DNA of 7,560 bases from Nitrospinae bacterium RIFCSPLOWO2_12_39_16 (GTDB lineage: Bacteria; Nitrospinota; Nitrospinia; UBA9942): positions 1-7,560 of the forward strand of contig MHDO01000063.1 of assembly GCA_001805005.1 (NCBI GenBank), given 5' to 3'. Positions 1 to 5,593 of this stretch are shown here, piece after piece. Numbering within the stretch: position 1 is the first letter of the stretch; every line of letters begins with the position of its first letter. A program made the translations under genes and the position numbers. The notes under the pieces were generated by a model, which saw only the letters and a program-made list of their open reading frames with translations, did not search any database and was not told where the DNA came from.

Positions 1-417
1 ATGAAAAGCTATCGTAAGGAACTGTGGTTTAATGTCCCTACCCGGAGGGGATTTATAAATATCACTTCTCATATTGAGGAGGCTTTAAGGGAGAGCAGTG
101 TCAAGGAAGGGCTTGTCCTTGTAAATGCGATGCATATAACTGCATCTGTTTTTATAAATGACAATGAGTCAGGACTTCATCATGACTTTGATGTCTGGCT
201 TGAGAAACTTGCACCCCATGAGCCTGTATCACAGTATCGTCATAATAATGGTGAGGATAATGCAGATGCCCATCTTAAGCGTCAGGTGATGGGAAGAGAA
301 GTTATTGTAGCCATTACAAATGGAAGGCTTGATTTCGGTCCGTGGGAGCAGATTTTCTATGGGGAATTTGACGGTAGGAGAAAGAAGAGGGTTCTGGTGA
401 AGATTATTGGAGAATAA
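1..417 (+). CDS. yjbQ: YjbQ family (UPF0047) secondary thiamine-phosphate synthase-like protein
   Basis: A 138-residue protein, the usual full length for the small single-domain cytosolic YjbQ/UPF0047 family. Members have a weak thiamine-phosphate synthase activity in vitro, and their physiological role is poorly defined. Visible family signatures are MHITASV at residues 44-50, the His/Asp/Asn-rich stretch RHNNGEDNADAHLK at 80-93 that forms the putative active or metal site, and the C-terminal block ITNGRLDFGPWEQIFYGEFD at 105-124. The ATG is the first base of the window, so the ribosome binding site and any upstream partner cannot be seen. The N-terminus (MKSYRKELWFNVPTRRGF) fits a natural start. 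The gene is separated from the arginase gene by about 105 bp that contain a palindromic repeat. Family assignment is secure; the exact reaction in this organism is not. Confidence 0.92.
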   Translation: MKSYRKELWFNVPTRRGFINITSHIEEALRESSVKEGLVLVNAMHITASVFINDNESGLHHDFDVWLEKLAPHEPVSQYRHNNGEDNADAHLKRQVMGREVIVAITNGRLDFGPWEQIFYGEFDGRRKKRVLVKIIGE

Positions 418-431
418 GCAAAACCTGATTA

Positions 432-511
432 ATCCGCAGATTACACAGATTTTCACAGATTTTTTAAAAGAATTTTATTTTAATCTGCGGTAATCTGCGT
501 AATCTGCGGAT
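432..511. repeat. Imperfect inverted repeat built of CGCAGATTA-type units
   Basis: The intergenic space between the yjbQ-like and arginase genes is almost filled by two 30-bp arms, 432-461 and 482-511, that are reverse complements at 26 of 30 positions by my alignment. They enclose a 20-bp AT-rich loop. Each arm is itself a direct repeat of a 9-10 bp unit: CGCAGATTAC then CACAGATT units on the left, and TAATCTGCG three times on the right. Two of the four mismatches would become G-U pairs in minus-strand RNA. This looks like a dispersed intergenic palindromic (REP-like) repeat rather than an intrinsic terminator, because no T-run follows. Only one copy is in the window. Confidence 0.8.
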
Positions 512-522
512 ATATAATTTCC

Positions 523-1437
523 ATGAGCAAAAAAATAAAAATCATTGGTGTTCCTATTGACCTTGGCTTTGGGAGACGTGGAGTTGATATGGGACCAAGT
601 GCCTTAAGAATTACAGGTATTGCAGATAGTTTAAGGGGGTTAGATTATTCTGTAGAAGACATTGGTGATATAAAATCCCCAATCCCTGAGCTTTGTAATT
701 TAGAAGATAAAAATGCCCGATACTTGCCTGAGATAAAGGATATATGCATAAGGCTGAGTAATACTGTCTATACGGTATTACAAGAAGGTGCTGTTCCCTT
801 ATCAATTGGAGGTGACCATAGTCTGGCAATTGGCAGTATTGCAGGTGTAAGCAGATTTTTAAGAGAAAAAAGTAAAAAGGCGGGGCTTATATGGTTTGAT
901 GCACATGGCGATATGAATACACCTGAATCTACAAACAGCGGCAATATCCACGGAATGCCTTTGGCTGTCTCTCTCGGATTAGGTGCTAAGGCGTTGACTG
1001 AGATAGAAGCTTTTTCACCAAAGATTGAAAGTAAAAATGCAGTGCTTATAGGTGTAAGAAACCTTGATGAAAGGGAGAAGGGGCTTATTGTCAATTCAGG
1101 GATTAAAGTTTATACGATGAAAGAGATTGATGAAAATGGAATGTCAAATATTATAAGAAAAGCAATTGATTTGGCCGCAAGAGATACTGACTATATTCAT
1201 CTCTCGTTTGACATGGATGTATGTGACCCCTCCATAGCTCAGGGTGTTGGAACACCGGTTAAAGGTGGACTTAACTATAGAGAGGCACATCTTGCCATGG
1301 AAAAAATAGCAGAATCGGGGATGCTCGCTTCAATGGATATGGTTGAGATAAATCCTATACTTGATTACAAAAATCTAACTGCAGATCTTGGTGCGGAGCT
1401 TATTTTATCAGCTTTTGGAAAGAGAATATTTTATTGA
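523..1437 (+). CDS. rocF: Arginase (L-arginine to ornithine and urea)
   Basis: A 304-residue cytosolic ureohydrolase, the normal length for bacterial arginase. It follows the Bacillus-type pattern almost throughout: IIGVPIDLGFGRRGVDMGPS near the N-terminus (residues 7-26), GGDHS (96-100), FDAHGD (125-130), SGNIHG (139-144), SFDMD (228-232), GVGTPVKGG (241-249) and MVEINPILD (273-281). The expected binuclear manganese ligands are all present: H99, D126, H128, D130, D230 and D232. So are the proton-shuttle histidine H143 and the substrate-side E275. Agmatinase and formiminoglutamase are less likely because the RRGVDMGPSALR and SGNIHGMPLA blocks are arginase-like. The start at 523 matches the family N-terminus, but there is no Shine-Dalgarno sequence. 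TATAAT lies at 513-518, only 4 nt before the ATG. The repeat at 432-511 is immediately upstream. Likely role: arginine catabolism or ornithine supply. Confidence 0.94.
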   Translation: MSKKIKIIGVPIDLGFGRRGVDMGPSALRITGIADSLRGLDYSVEDIGDIKSPIPELCNLEDKNARYLPEIKDICIRLSNTVYTVLQEGAVPLSIGGDHSLAIGSIAGVSRFLREKSKKAGLIWFDAHGDMNTPESTNSGNIHGMPLAVSLGLGAKALTEIEAFSPKIESKNAVLIGVRNLDEREKGLIVNSGIKVYTMKEIDENGMSNIIRKAIDLAARDTDYIHLSFDMDVCDPSIAQGVGTPVKGGLNYREAHLAMEKIAESGMLASMDMVEINPILDYKNLTADLGAELILSAFGKRIFY

Positions 1438-1458
1438 TTTGATGACCTGTCTGAAAAT

Positions 1459-1476
1459 GGTAAATCCATATTTACC
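1459..1476. terminator. Weak hairpin between convergent genes, possible terminator
   Basis: GGTAAAT (1459-1465) and ATTTACC (1470-1476) form a perfect 7-bp stem with a 4-nt loop. It lies in the 63-bp spacer between the convergent arginase and ATP-grasp genes. In the minus direction the stem is followed by ATTTTC, a poor U-tract, and in the plus direction there is no T-run. The stem has only two G-C pairs. Placement supports a terminator, but strength is doubtful. Confidence 0.35.
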
Positions 1477-1500
1477 TCTCACATAGTCTATGTACAGAGT

Positions 1501-2409
1501 TTATCTTTTATCCTTTACAATCTTCTTCGCGCCATCAACAAGTTCTCTCATAATATCCCTTGCCACATCATCAGGCACACCGTCTGCTGCCTTTGATTTT
1601 AGCCTCATATCGCATGTATCATTTACATAATCAACTATAACAAATCTGCCTGTCTTTGTAAGGGCAATCTCTGTAGAAAAAAAATTAATTTTGGCAACCT
1701 CAGCAATTTTTTTTGTAATCCTTTTTAGTTCCTTTAGCTTATATCTCCTTTCAGCCCTTGATGTAAGCCTCTGATATACACCTGTCTGACTATCCCACCA
1801 GCACATAATCACCTTTCCATATATATAAAAAGATCTGAACCATGCCTTCCTTCCTTTCAAGGTTACAGGAACAATCTCTTCCTGCAAAAGATACCTATCT
1901 TTACTATGCTTCTCCCTTGCCTTTACTACCTCATAAGGGGTCTTAACTCCAAGAACTACCCCCCTCCCCCCGCCACCATCTGCAGGCTTTACAATAAAAG
2001 GTGTCCCTATTGAATGTATATCGGATTCATCAAATTGAGGGTCTTCTTCATAGGATGAGAGGATAATTGTATATGGGACATAAAGTCCATTTGTCAAAAA
2101 TTCAAGATGCATTATAGACTTGTCATTTGCTCTGACTGATAGAGCATGGTCGTTTACAAATATCACCTCTTTTTTCTTTAACAGTTTTATGAGAGGAATA
2201 AATCTGCTGTCAGATTCAGAAGCCCTGTCAAGAAACATTTTGAATATCAGTTCGCCGCTTGATAATTTGCCGATTGTCTCATCTAAATTATGGGGATATA
2301 CAAGATAACTCTGCAAACCCCTCCTGTTGCACTCCAAATCAAGGATGCTTATAAAATCCCTGTCGTATTCCCAATCCCACCCTATGGCGAAATCCACCTC
2401 TAATGGCAT
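1501..2409 (-). CDS. ATP-grasp family ligase-like protein
   Basis: A 302-residue protein from the ATG at 2409. It has the ATP-grasp layout: an N-terminal alpha/beta pre-ATP domain (MPLEVDFAIGWDWEYDR), NDKSIMHLEF (95-104) with a nucleotide-contacting lysine, FIVKPADGGGGRGV (138-151) as the lysine plus glycine-rich lid, LLQEEIV (174-180) as the adenine-side strand, and VIVDYVND (257-264). In the last motif D260 and N263 fit the Mg-ATP ligand positions. Such enzymes join a carboxylate to an amine or thiol through an acyl phosphate. The substrate cannot be read from the sequence, and no pathway neighbour helps. The reading frame stays open upstream into the ACP remnant (as far as 2568). The start at MPLEV is preferred because a near-consensus promoter lies just before it and the upstream 24 codons do not look like an ATP-grasp N-terminus. 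There is no Shine-Dalgarno sequence before this ATG. Confidence 0.82.
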   Translation of the reverse strand: MPLEVDFAIGWDWEYDRDFISILDLECNRRGLQSYLVYPHNLDETIGKLSSGELIFKMFLDRASESDSRFIPLIKLLKKKEVIFVNDHALSVRANDKSIMHLEFLTNGLYVPYTIILSSYEEDPQFDESDIHSIGTPFIVKPADGGGGRGVVLGVKTPYEVVKAREKHSKDRYLLQEEIVPVTLKGRKAWFRSFYIYGKVIMCWWDSQTGVYQRLTSRAERRYKLKELKRITKKIAEVAKINFFSTEIALTKTGRFVIVDYVNDTCDMRLKSKAADGVPDDVARDIMRELVDGAKKIVKDKR

Positions 2410-2416
2410 ATAGACT

Positions 2417-2445
2417 ATTCTATAGAATCTTGTATTTAGTGTCAA
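2417..2445 (-). promoter_or_regulatory. Sigma70-type promoter for the ATP-grasp gene
   Basis: Read on the minus strand, a perfect -35 box TTGACA (2445-2440) is followed by a 17-nt spacer and TAGAAT (2422-2417), five of six matches to the -10 consensus. The last -10 base is 7 nt before the ATG at 2409, so the predicted transcription start lies at about the A of the start codon. The promoter sits directly after the truncated ACP reading frame. The -10 box overlaps a 12-bp palindrome (2417-2428), a position where a repressor could act. Confidence 0.6.
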
Positions 2446-2492
2446 AAAAAGTAAGGTATCAATCTCTAAAGCCATCACCAATTCTATAGAAT
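2417..2492. repeat. Two copies of a 12-bp perfect palindrome, ATTCTATAGAAT
   Basis: ATTCTATAGAAT occurs at 2417-2428 and at 2481-2492. On the minus strand both copies are preceded by G, giving an identical 13-mer. The start-to-start distance is 64 bp, close to six helical turns. The left copy overlaps the -10 box of the ATP-grasp promoter. The right copy encodes the DSIE residues of the ACP remnant, where the same residues are common in intact ACPs. It may therefore be a paired operator or a coincidence with the ACP codons. Confidence 0.5.
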
Positions 2493-2606
2493 CCAGTGAA
2501 TCTGCCCCTAAATCTTCAATAAAAGATGTTTCTATAGTTTTACTTCTTCGGGTTTTGCCTTTAATTGCTCACAGATAGTTTCTCTTATTTCTTCGAACAA
2601 ATCCAT
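2464..2606 (-). pseudogene. acpP: Acyl carrier protein remnant, frameshifted and 3'-truncated
   Basis: Minus-strand translation from the ATG at 2606 gives 24 residues (MDLFEEIRETICEQLKAKPE, then EVKL) before a TAG at 2534. Shifting by one frame, the sequence continues as TIETSFIEDLGADSLDSIEL followed by VMALE, down to about 2464. Together these are the first two helices of an acyl carrier protein, including the D-S-L site whose serine carries the 4'-phosphopantetheine. A single missing base near AAACTATAG explains the frame change. The C-terminal third of a normal roughly 77-residue ACP is absent, and unrelated sequence with the ATP-grasp promoter replaces it. The ATG directly follows the stop codon of the 2607-3290 gene, which suggests it was once the last gene of the gas vesicle operon. 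A sequencing error could explain the frameshift but not the lost 3' end. Confidence 0.8.
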
Positions 2607-3290
2607 TCATGCCTCTATTTTAGAAATAAGATATCTACTTAATTCTTCAAACCGTTTTCTATTCTTAGAATAAAAAGGAAGCAATCGATGGTATTCCCTT
2701 ACTTTCTGCACATTCTTTATCTTTTTAATTTGAATGTCTCTATATAGTTTGGGGTTGATATTATGGTAGGCACCGATAAAAAGAATACCGGTTTGGTCTT
2801 GAGGTAGAGATTCATCTATTCTTTGGGCAATAAATCTGTCTCTTTTATTTAAAAGTGTATTCTTAGTCAACCTATATTTTATAAATCCAAATAATTTCTC
2901 AAACTTTGTCTTAGCCTGAGTTATTTTAAGCAATTTATCGCGCTCTTCTTTAACGAGATTAAAATCTTCAGTCTTTACTAAAGTGGCTCCTCTTTTAAGG
3001 AGTCTTGCGACTAATTCGTAATTCCTGCTTCCTAAATTTAGCCCTTCCTCAACTATTTTTTCTCCTATTTCTCCTTCGGCTACCATTCCGTCTTGATATA
3101 TTTTCATTCCGGATACATCTACAGAAATAAAATAATCTGATATAGCATCCCAGAAGCCCTCAACTGTCCTCTGATGTTGTCTCCAAACATCCTCTCCTAA
3201 ATCTGCAATGCCTCTTTTCGTTACATCTTTTGCCAAAGAACCGAGGTCTGCACTGGTATGAATAACTGGGACATAAATCAGTGTTCTCAT
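2607..3290 (-). CDS. Unrecognised 227-residue protein at the end of the gas vesicle operon
   Basis: I do not recognise this protein with confidence. It has no signal peptide or membrane segment and is probably cytosolic. The N-terminus begins with a beta-strand and a His-Thr-Ser turn (LIYVPVIHTSADLGSL, residues 4-19). The middle is charged and helical. The C-terminal part holds KRDRFIAQRIDESL (149-162), a strand GILFIGAYHNI (168-178) and a basic tail. An early strand ending in His-x-Ser, a later arginine/aspartate helix and a strand ending in G-A-x-H are loosely reminiscent of the TraB/PrgY-Tiki fold. This is only an inference. The gene starts 18 nt after gvpJ, has no clear Shine-Dalgarno sequence, and ends directly against the ACP remnant. 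Its orientation and spacing place it in the gas vesicle operon. It resembles neither GvpT nor GvpU as far as I can judge. Confidence 0.8.
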   Translation of the reverse strand: MRTLIYVPVIHTSADLGSLAKDVTKRGIADLGEDVWRQHQRTVEGFWDAISDYFISVDVSGMKIYQDGMVAEGEIGEKIVEEGLNLGSRNYELVARLLKRGATLVKTEDFNLVKEERDKLLKITQAKTKFEKLFGFIKYRLTKNTLLNKRDRFIAQRIDESLPQDQTGILFIGAYHNINPKLYRDIQIKKIKNVQKVREYHRLLPFYSKNRKRFEELSRYLISKIEA

Positions 3291-3308
3291 AATGAGATGC
3301 GGAATAAG

Positions 3309-3614
3309 TTATTTCGCCTTTATCTTTTCTTCCAGGCGATCTAATCGTTTTTTAAGCGCTATATTCTCTTTCTCTATCTCAGTCTCTTTGGCTTTAGTGG
3401 ATAAATAAGAATCCTGCTGCCACCAATTTATACCCATCTCCATCGCCTTATCAACTGAGGCAACCAAGAGTCTTATTTTAATATTAAGCAGGTCAATATC
3501 GGCAAGTTGGATTTTTATATCTCCGGCAATCACAATTCCTTTATCCAAAACCCTCTCTAAGATATCTGCAAGGTTAGTAGCCTCAATTGCATGAACCATT
3601 TTGTCTTGAGCCAT
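3309..3614 (-). CDS. gvpJ: Gas vesicle protein GvpJ (GvpA-family minor shell protein)
   Basis: A 101-residue protein. Residues 11-57 form the GvpA-family domain: EATNLADILERVLDKGIVIA, then GDIKIQLADIDLLNIKIRLLVASVDKA. This is followed by the GvpJ-specific MGINWWQQDSYLS (60-72) and a charged coiled-coil tail (74-100, KAKETEIEKENIALKKRLDRLEEKIK). The WWxxDxYLS motif and the coiled coil distinguish GvpJ from the main shell protein GvpA, which lacks both and has IDAW or IDAF where this has IAGD. GvpJ is thought to be a minor component needed for nucleation or the tips of the gas vesicle. A strong GGGAGG (3628-3623) lies 8 nt before the ATG. The gene starts 21 nt after the four-cysteine gene, and the 227-residue gene follows after 18 nt. 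Confidence 0.9.
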   Translation of the reverse strand: MAQDKMVHAIEATNLADILERVLDKGIVIAGDIKIQLADIDLLNIKIRLLVASVDKAMEMGINWWQQDSYLSTKAKETEIEKENIALKKRLDRLEEKIKAK

Positions 3615-3635
3615 AGTTTTATCCTCCCTTCATTA

Positions 3636-3905
3636 TTATGCCAATTTTTTAGCTTTTATAATTAAATCTGCTGTTTTCTTACGTAGATTTGCAATAAAAT
3701 GGCAATTTTTACAATCTAAAATCTCTTTTTTATAATCTTGGCAGTTTAAAAGTATGTCTACTTCCTTTTGTAATTCTTCGGCATATCTTGCCTTCTCTTG
3801 AACACCTTCGGCCTTATTGATTTTGTCTGTGATATCTTTTATTACAGGCTCTTGTCTTTGAAATGTCAGACAACTTATTTTGGGTTCTTCTTTATGTTTA
3901 TGCAT
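3636..3905 (-). CDS. Small four-cysteine protein of unknown function in the gas vesicle operon
   Basis: An 89-residue protein that I cannot assign to a gvp family. It is charged and mostly helical (residues 18-53 and 70-88), with no signal peptide or membrane segment. It has exactly four cysteines, C12, C55, C65 and C68, with C65-x2-C68 followed by H69. The CKNCH string formally matches a c-type heme site, but with no export signal a zinc or iron-sulfur site is more plausible. The N-terminus MHKHKEE adds two histidines. A GAGAGG (3916-3911) stands 5 nt before the ATG. The gene starts 9 nt after the end of gvpK and ends 21 nt before gvpJ, so it is translated as part of the operon. Its position between gvpK and gvpJ suggests an assembly, regulatory or sensing role. 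This is inference from position only. Confidence 0.85.
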   Translation of the reverse strand: MHKHKEEPKISCLTFQRQEPVIKDITDKINKAEGVQEKARYAEELQKEVDILLNCQDYKKEILDCKNCHFIANLRKKTADLIIKAKKLA

Positions 3906-3914
3906 AACTACCTC

Positions 3915-4238
3915 TCACATTAAATCCCCTAAGGGGCCCAAATTTATGTTCAGCTCTTCATCTTTAAGCCCAAAAATCTCCTTTAGTTCCTGCATCTTAT
4001 TTTCTAATTTTAAAAGAGTTTCTCCTATTTGTTCAATTTCTTCCTCACTAAGAGAACCACCTTCTATTCTTCTCATTGCCTGTTTTTCAAGCAGCTTCCT
4101 AATTAATTCTACAAGCGTAAGGACTAATTTTGCCAGCCCCTTCTCCACATTTTTAGGGTCAATATTAATCCTTTCAGGGTTTGTATCTTTAACTTCCTCT
4201 GGCTCTTTAATGGTTATTGTTACAGATGGCCTTTCCAT
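3915..4238 (-). CDS. gvpK: Gas vesicle protein GvpK
   Basis: A 107-residue protein from the ATG at 4238 (MERPSVTITI). It carries the GvpK core, INIDPKNVEKGLAKLVLTLV (24-43), then ELIRKLLEKQAMRRIEGGSL (44-63), a second helix SEEEIEQIGETLLKLENKMQ (64-83) and the terminal LNINLGPLGDL (96-106). GvpK is an accessory protein required for gas vesicle formation, with an undefined biochemical role. A TTG at 4268 would add ten residues (MQAQRRNRHR) but would overlap gvpS by 29 nt. The ATG is preferred because it lies 1 nt after the gvpS stop and GGAGG (4255-4251), inside gvpS, precedes it by 12 nt. It is probably translationally coupled to gvpS. Confidence 0.9.
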   Translation of the reverse strand: MERPSVTITIKEPEEVKDTNPERINIDPKNVEKGLAKLVLTLVELIRKLLEKQAMRRIEGGSLSEEEIEQIGETLLKLENKMQELKEIFGLKDEELNINLGPLGDLM

Positions 4239-4239
4239 T

Positions 4240-4491
4240 CTATGTCGGTTCCTCCGTTGCGCCTGCAAAGGGAGTTCCTCTTAGCCGTTCCATAGTCTCT
4301 ACTGAGCTAAGTAAAACCTTTAATCCTAAATATATAAGGTCTACATCAGCTATAGAGATAACTATATCTCCTGAGATAACTACGCCTTTATCTAAAGCCC
4401 TATCCAAGACTTCTAAGAGAGTAATCCTCTTTTCCTTTTGAAGGTCTAAATAACTATTTTTATCCTGTAGGGTTTTTATTGGTCTATCCAT
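4240..4491 (-). CDS. gvpS: Gas vesicle protein GvpS (GvpA/J/M/S family)
   Basis: An 83-residue protein from ATG 4491. The GvpA-family domain occupies residues 20-70: KRITLLEVLDRALDKGVVIS, then GDIVISIADVDLIYLGLKVL and LSSVETMERL. The KGVVISGD and VDLIYLGLKVLLSSVET pattern fits GvpS better than GvpJ, because there is no WWxxDxYLS block and no coiled-coil tail. It fits the main shell protein GvpA less well because IDAW is missing. The position between gvpL and gvpK is the same as gvpS in the B. megaterium cluster. The frame is open upstream to 4554, but the ATG at 4491 gives the expected N-terminus (MDRPIKTL). It overlaps the end of gvpL by 8 nt (ATGGATAG), a classic translational coupling arrangement. 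It is likely a minor shell or tip component. Confidence 0.87.
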   Translation of the reverse strand: MDRPIKTLQDKNSYLDLQKEKRITLLEVLDRALDKGVVISGDIVISIADVDLIYLGLKVLLSSVETMERLRGTPFAGATEEPT

Positions 4492-5308
4492 TATGTATCT
4501 TTCCTTTTTTAGGATTGCAGAAATTATAGGGTGGCCAGGGGCCGGTGCAATCAAAGAAAAGCCCCTTGTCAGTATATTTTGCCCTAATATCCTCTACTAT
4601 GTTAAGAAAATCCCCTACTTTATCCTTATTAATTAAAAAGGCGGAATTTAAAATCATTTCGTCATTTCTTTCAGTTACTTCTTTGGGTAATAATTTATTG
4701 ATACGGACCCCCGTAGGCTTCTCTTTTAACCTATCAAAACTTACCTGACCATACTCATTAAGCTTTTTATTTGCGGCTATATTCAATAACTCCTCTTTTT
4801 TCTTCTTTAAAAGATATGCCTTGCCCGGTGCAGAAGAATTGATTTCCTTATCTATATTTAATAATTGCTCATCTTCTTGTATAAGATTCTCTTTCAACTT
4901 CTCTGAATTACAGTAAATCTTGACCCCCCATTCCTCTTTATCTTCTAATTTTATTAATAGAGCTTTAAATTCTTTTAAATGCTGGCTAAGCATTGCTTTT
5001 AGATTATCCTCAGTATTAAATATAGTGGCAAACTTAAAGGGAATCACGCATGCATCTTTCATAATCCCTTCTATCGCCTTTTCATGGATACTCGCCTTTG
5101 CCTTAATCCATTCTAAATCAGCTAAATTCCTCTTTAAATTCTCTTCATCAAATTCGGACTCTTTAACCTTATTGACAATCGCATATAAACTTTGGTGGTA
5201 AATGAAATAAGGTTTATCCACTAAATTCTCTATTTCTTTTAGTTTTGGCACCTTATCAGTAATGCAATACAAATAGATAAGGCCTTCTTTGGCTTTCTTT
5301 GTATTCAT
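4484..5308 (-). CDS. gvpL: Gas vesicle protein GvpL (GvpF/GvpL family), second paralogue
   Basis: A 274-residue protein of the GvpF/L family, normal in length. Family landmarks are the N-terminal strand LIYLYCITD (10-18), the His-containing helix and VIPFKFATIF (88-97), KEEWGVKIYC (124-133) and the C-terminal GPWPPYNFCN (256-265). GvpF/L proteins bind the nascent shell and act in nucleation or chaperoning of GvpA. A long Lys/Glu-rich stretch in the middle (about 134-190) is typical of the helical domain. AAGG (5318-5315) precedes the ATG by 6 nt. The gene follows gvpO after 19 nt and overlaps gvpS by 8 nt. It is named gvpL by its position after gvpG and gvpO; the F versus L distinction cannot be made firmly from motifs alone. 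Confidence 0.9.
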   Translation of the reverse strand: MNTKKAKEGLIYLYCITDKVPKLKEIENLVDKPYFIYHQSLYAIVNKVKESEFDEENLKRNLADLEWIKAKASIHEKAIEGIMKDACVIPFKFATIFNTEDNLKAMLSQHLKEFKALLIKLEDKEEWGVKIYCNSEKLKENLIQEDEQLLNIDKEINSSAPGKAYLLKKKKEELLNIAANKKLNEYGQVSFDRLKEKPTGVRINKLLPKEVTERNDEMILNSAFLINKDKVGDFLNIVEDIRAKYTDKGLFFDCTGPWPPYNFCNPKKGKIHNG

Positions 5309-5327
5309 AGCTTACCTTTTAGTAAAA

Positions 5328-5591
5328 TTATTCTCTTGGGCTAAGTTGTCCTTTGCGCTCGTAAGATTCCACTTCTAAACTACCGCTGAGTTTAACTGCA
5401 TAGATATTTCTATCTTGCACTCTCGTAGGAAGCCCAAGTGACTTAATAAATGAGCTCTCTTCATAAACCTCTGCCTCTGCTTCCCAGCCATCACTGACCT
5501 TGGCGGTCTTAATTACCTTTACATCCTTGACCTCAAGGGTCTTTTTCAAAAACTCAACCACTTCTTTTCTGATATCCTCAATATTAGTCAT
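5328..5591 (-). CDS. gvpO: Gas vesicle protein GvpO
   Basis: An 87-residue protein from the ATG at 5591 (MTNIEDIRKEVVEFLKK). It has the GvpO pattern: an N-terminal helix, then a beta-rich region with DGWEAEAEVYEESSFIKSLG (34-53), and NIYAVKLSGSLEVESYERKG (62-81) near the end. GvpO is an accessory protein found in archaeal and actinobacterial clusters, where it is needed for vesicle formation and may act on expression. A GTG at 5597 would overlap the gvpG stop. The ATG is preferred because AGGAGG (5604-5599) lies exactly 7 nt upstream. The gene is absent from the B. megaterium F-G-L-S-K-J block, so this cluster is a hybrid in content. Confidence 0.87.
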   Translation of the reverse strand: MTNIEDIRKEVVEFLKKTLEVKDVKVIKTAKVSDGWEAEAEVYEESSFIKSLGLPTRVQDRNIYAVKLSGSLEVESYERKGQLSPRE

Positions 5592-5593
5592 CT

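Noticed and set aside
1481..1493. Dyad ACATAG-T-CTATGT in the convergent spacer.
   Set aside because: Only 13 bp with a one-base centre and no adjacent promoter. Too little to call an operator.
2410..2481. A true ACP-ATP-grasp fusion protein, since the frame is open from the ACP remnant into the ATP-grasp gene.
   Set aside because: The ACP start is in another frame, its third helix is missing, and a strong promoter lies between the two parts. A scar followed by a separate gene is simpler.
3285..3317. Two adjacent dyads, TCTCAT-A-ATGAGA (3285-3297) and an imperfect 19-bp dyad centred on 3308, in the gvpJ to 227-residue gene gap.
   Set aside because: The central spacers are a single base, so they make poor RNA hairpins. 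They overlap start and stop codons and are short enough to arise by chance in AT-rich DNA.
3840..3905. CKNCH in the four-cysteine protein as a c-type heme site.
   Set aside because: The protein has no signal peptide, and heme attachment to CxxCH needs export. The two other cysteines make a zinc or iron-sulfur site more plausible.
4239..4268. Longer gvpK starting at the TTG at 4268.
   Set aside because: It adds a basic tail unlike GvpK and overlaps gvpS by 29 nt, while the ATG at 4238 has a ribosome binding site and sits 1 nt after the gvpS stop.
3880..5201. Plus-strand open frames of 67-134 codons opposite the gas vesicle genes.
   Set aside because: They are low-complexity Ser/Leu/Phe-rich translations of the reverse strand of well-supported gvp genes, without ribosome binding sites.
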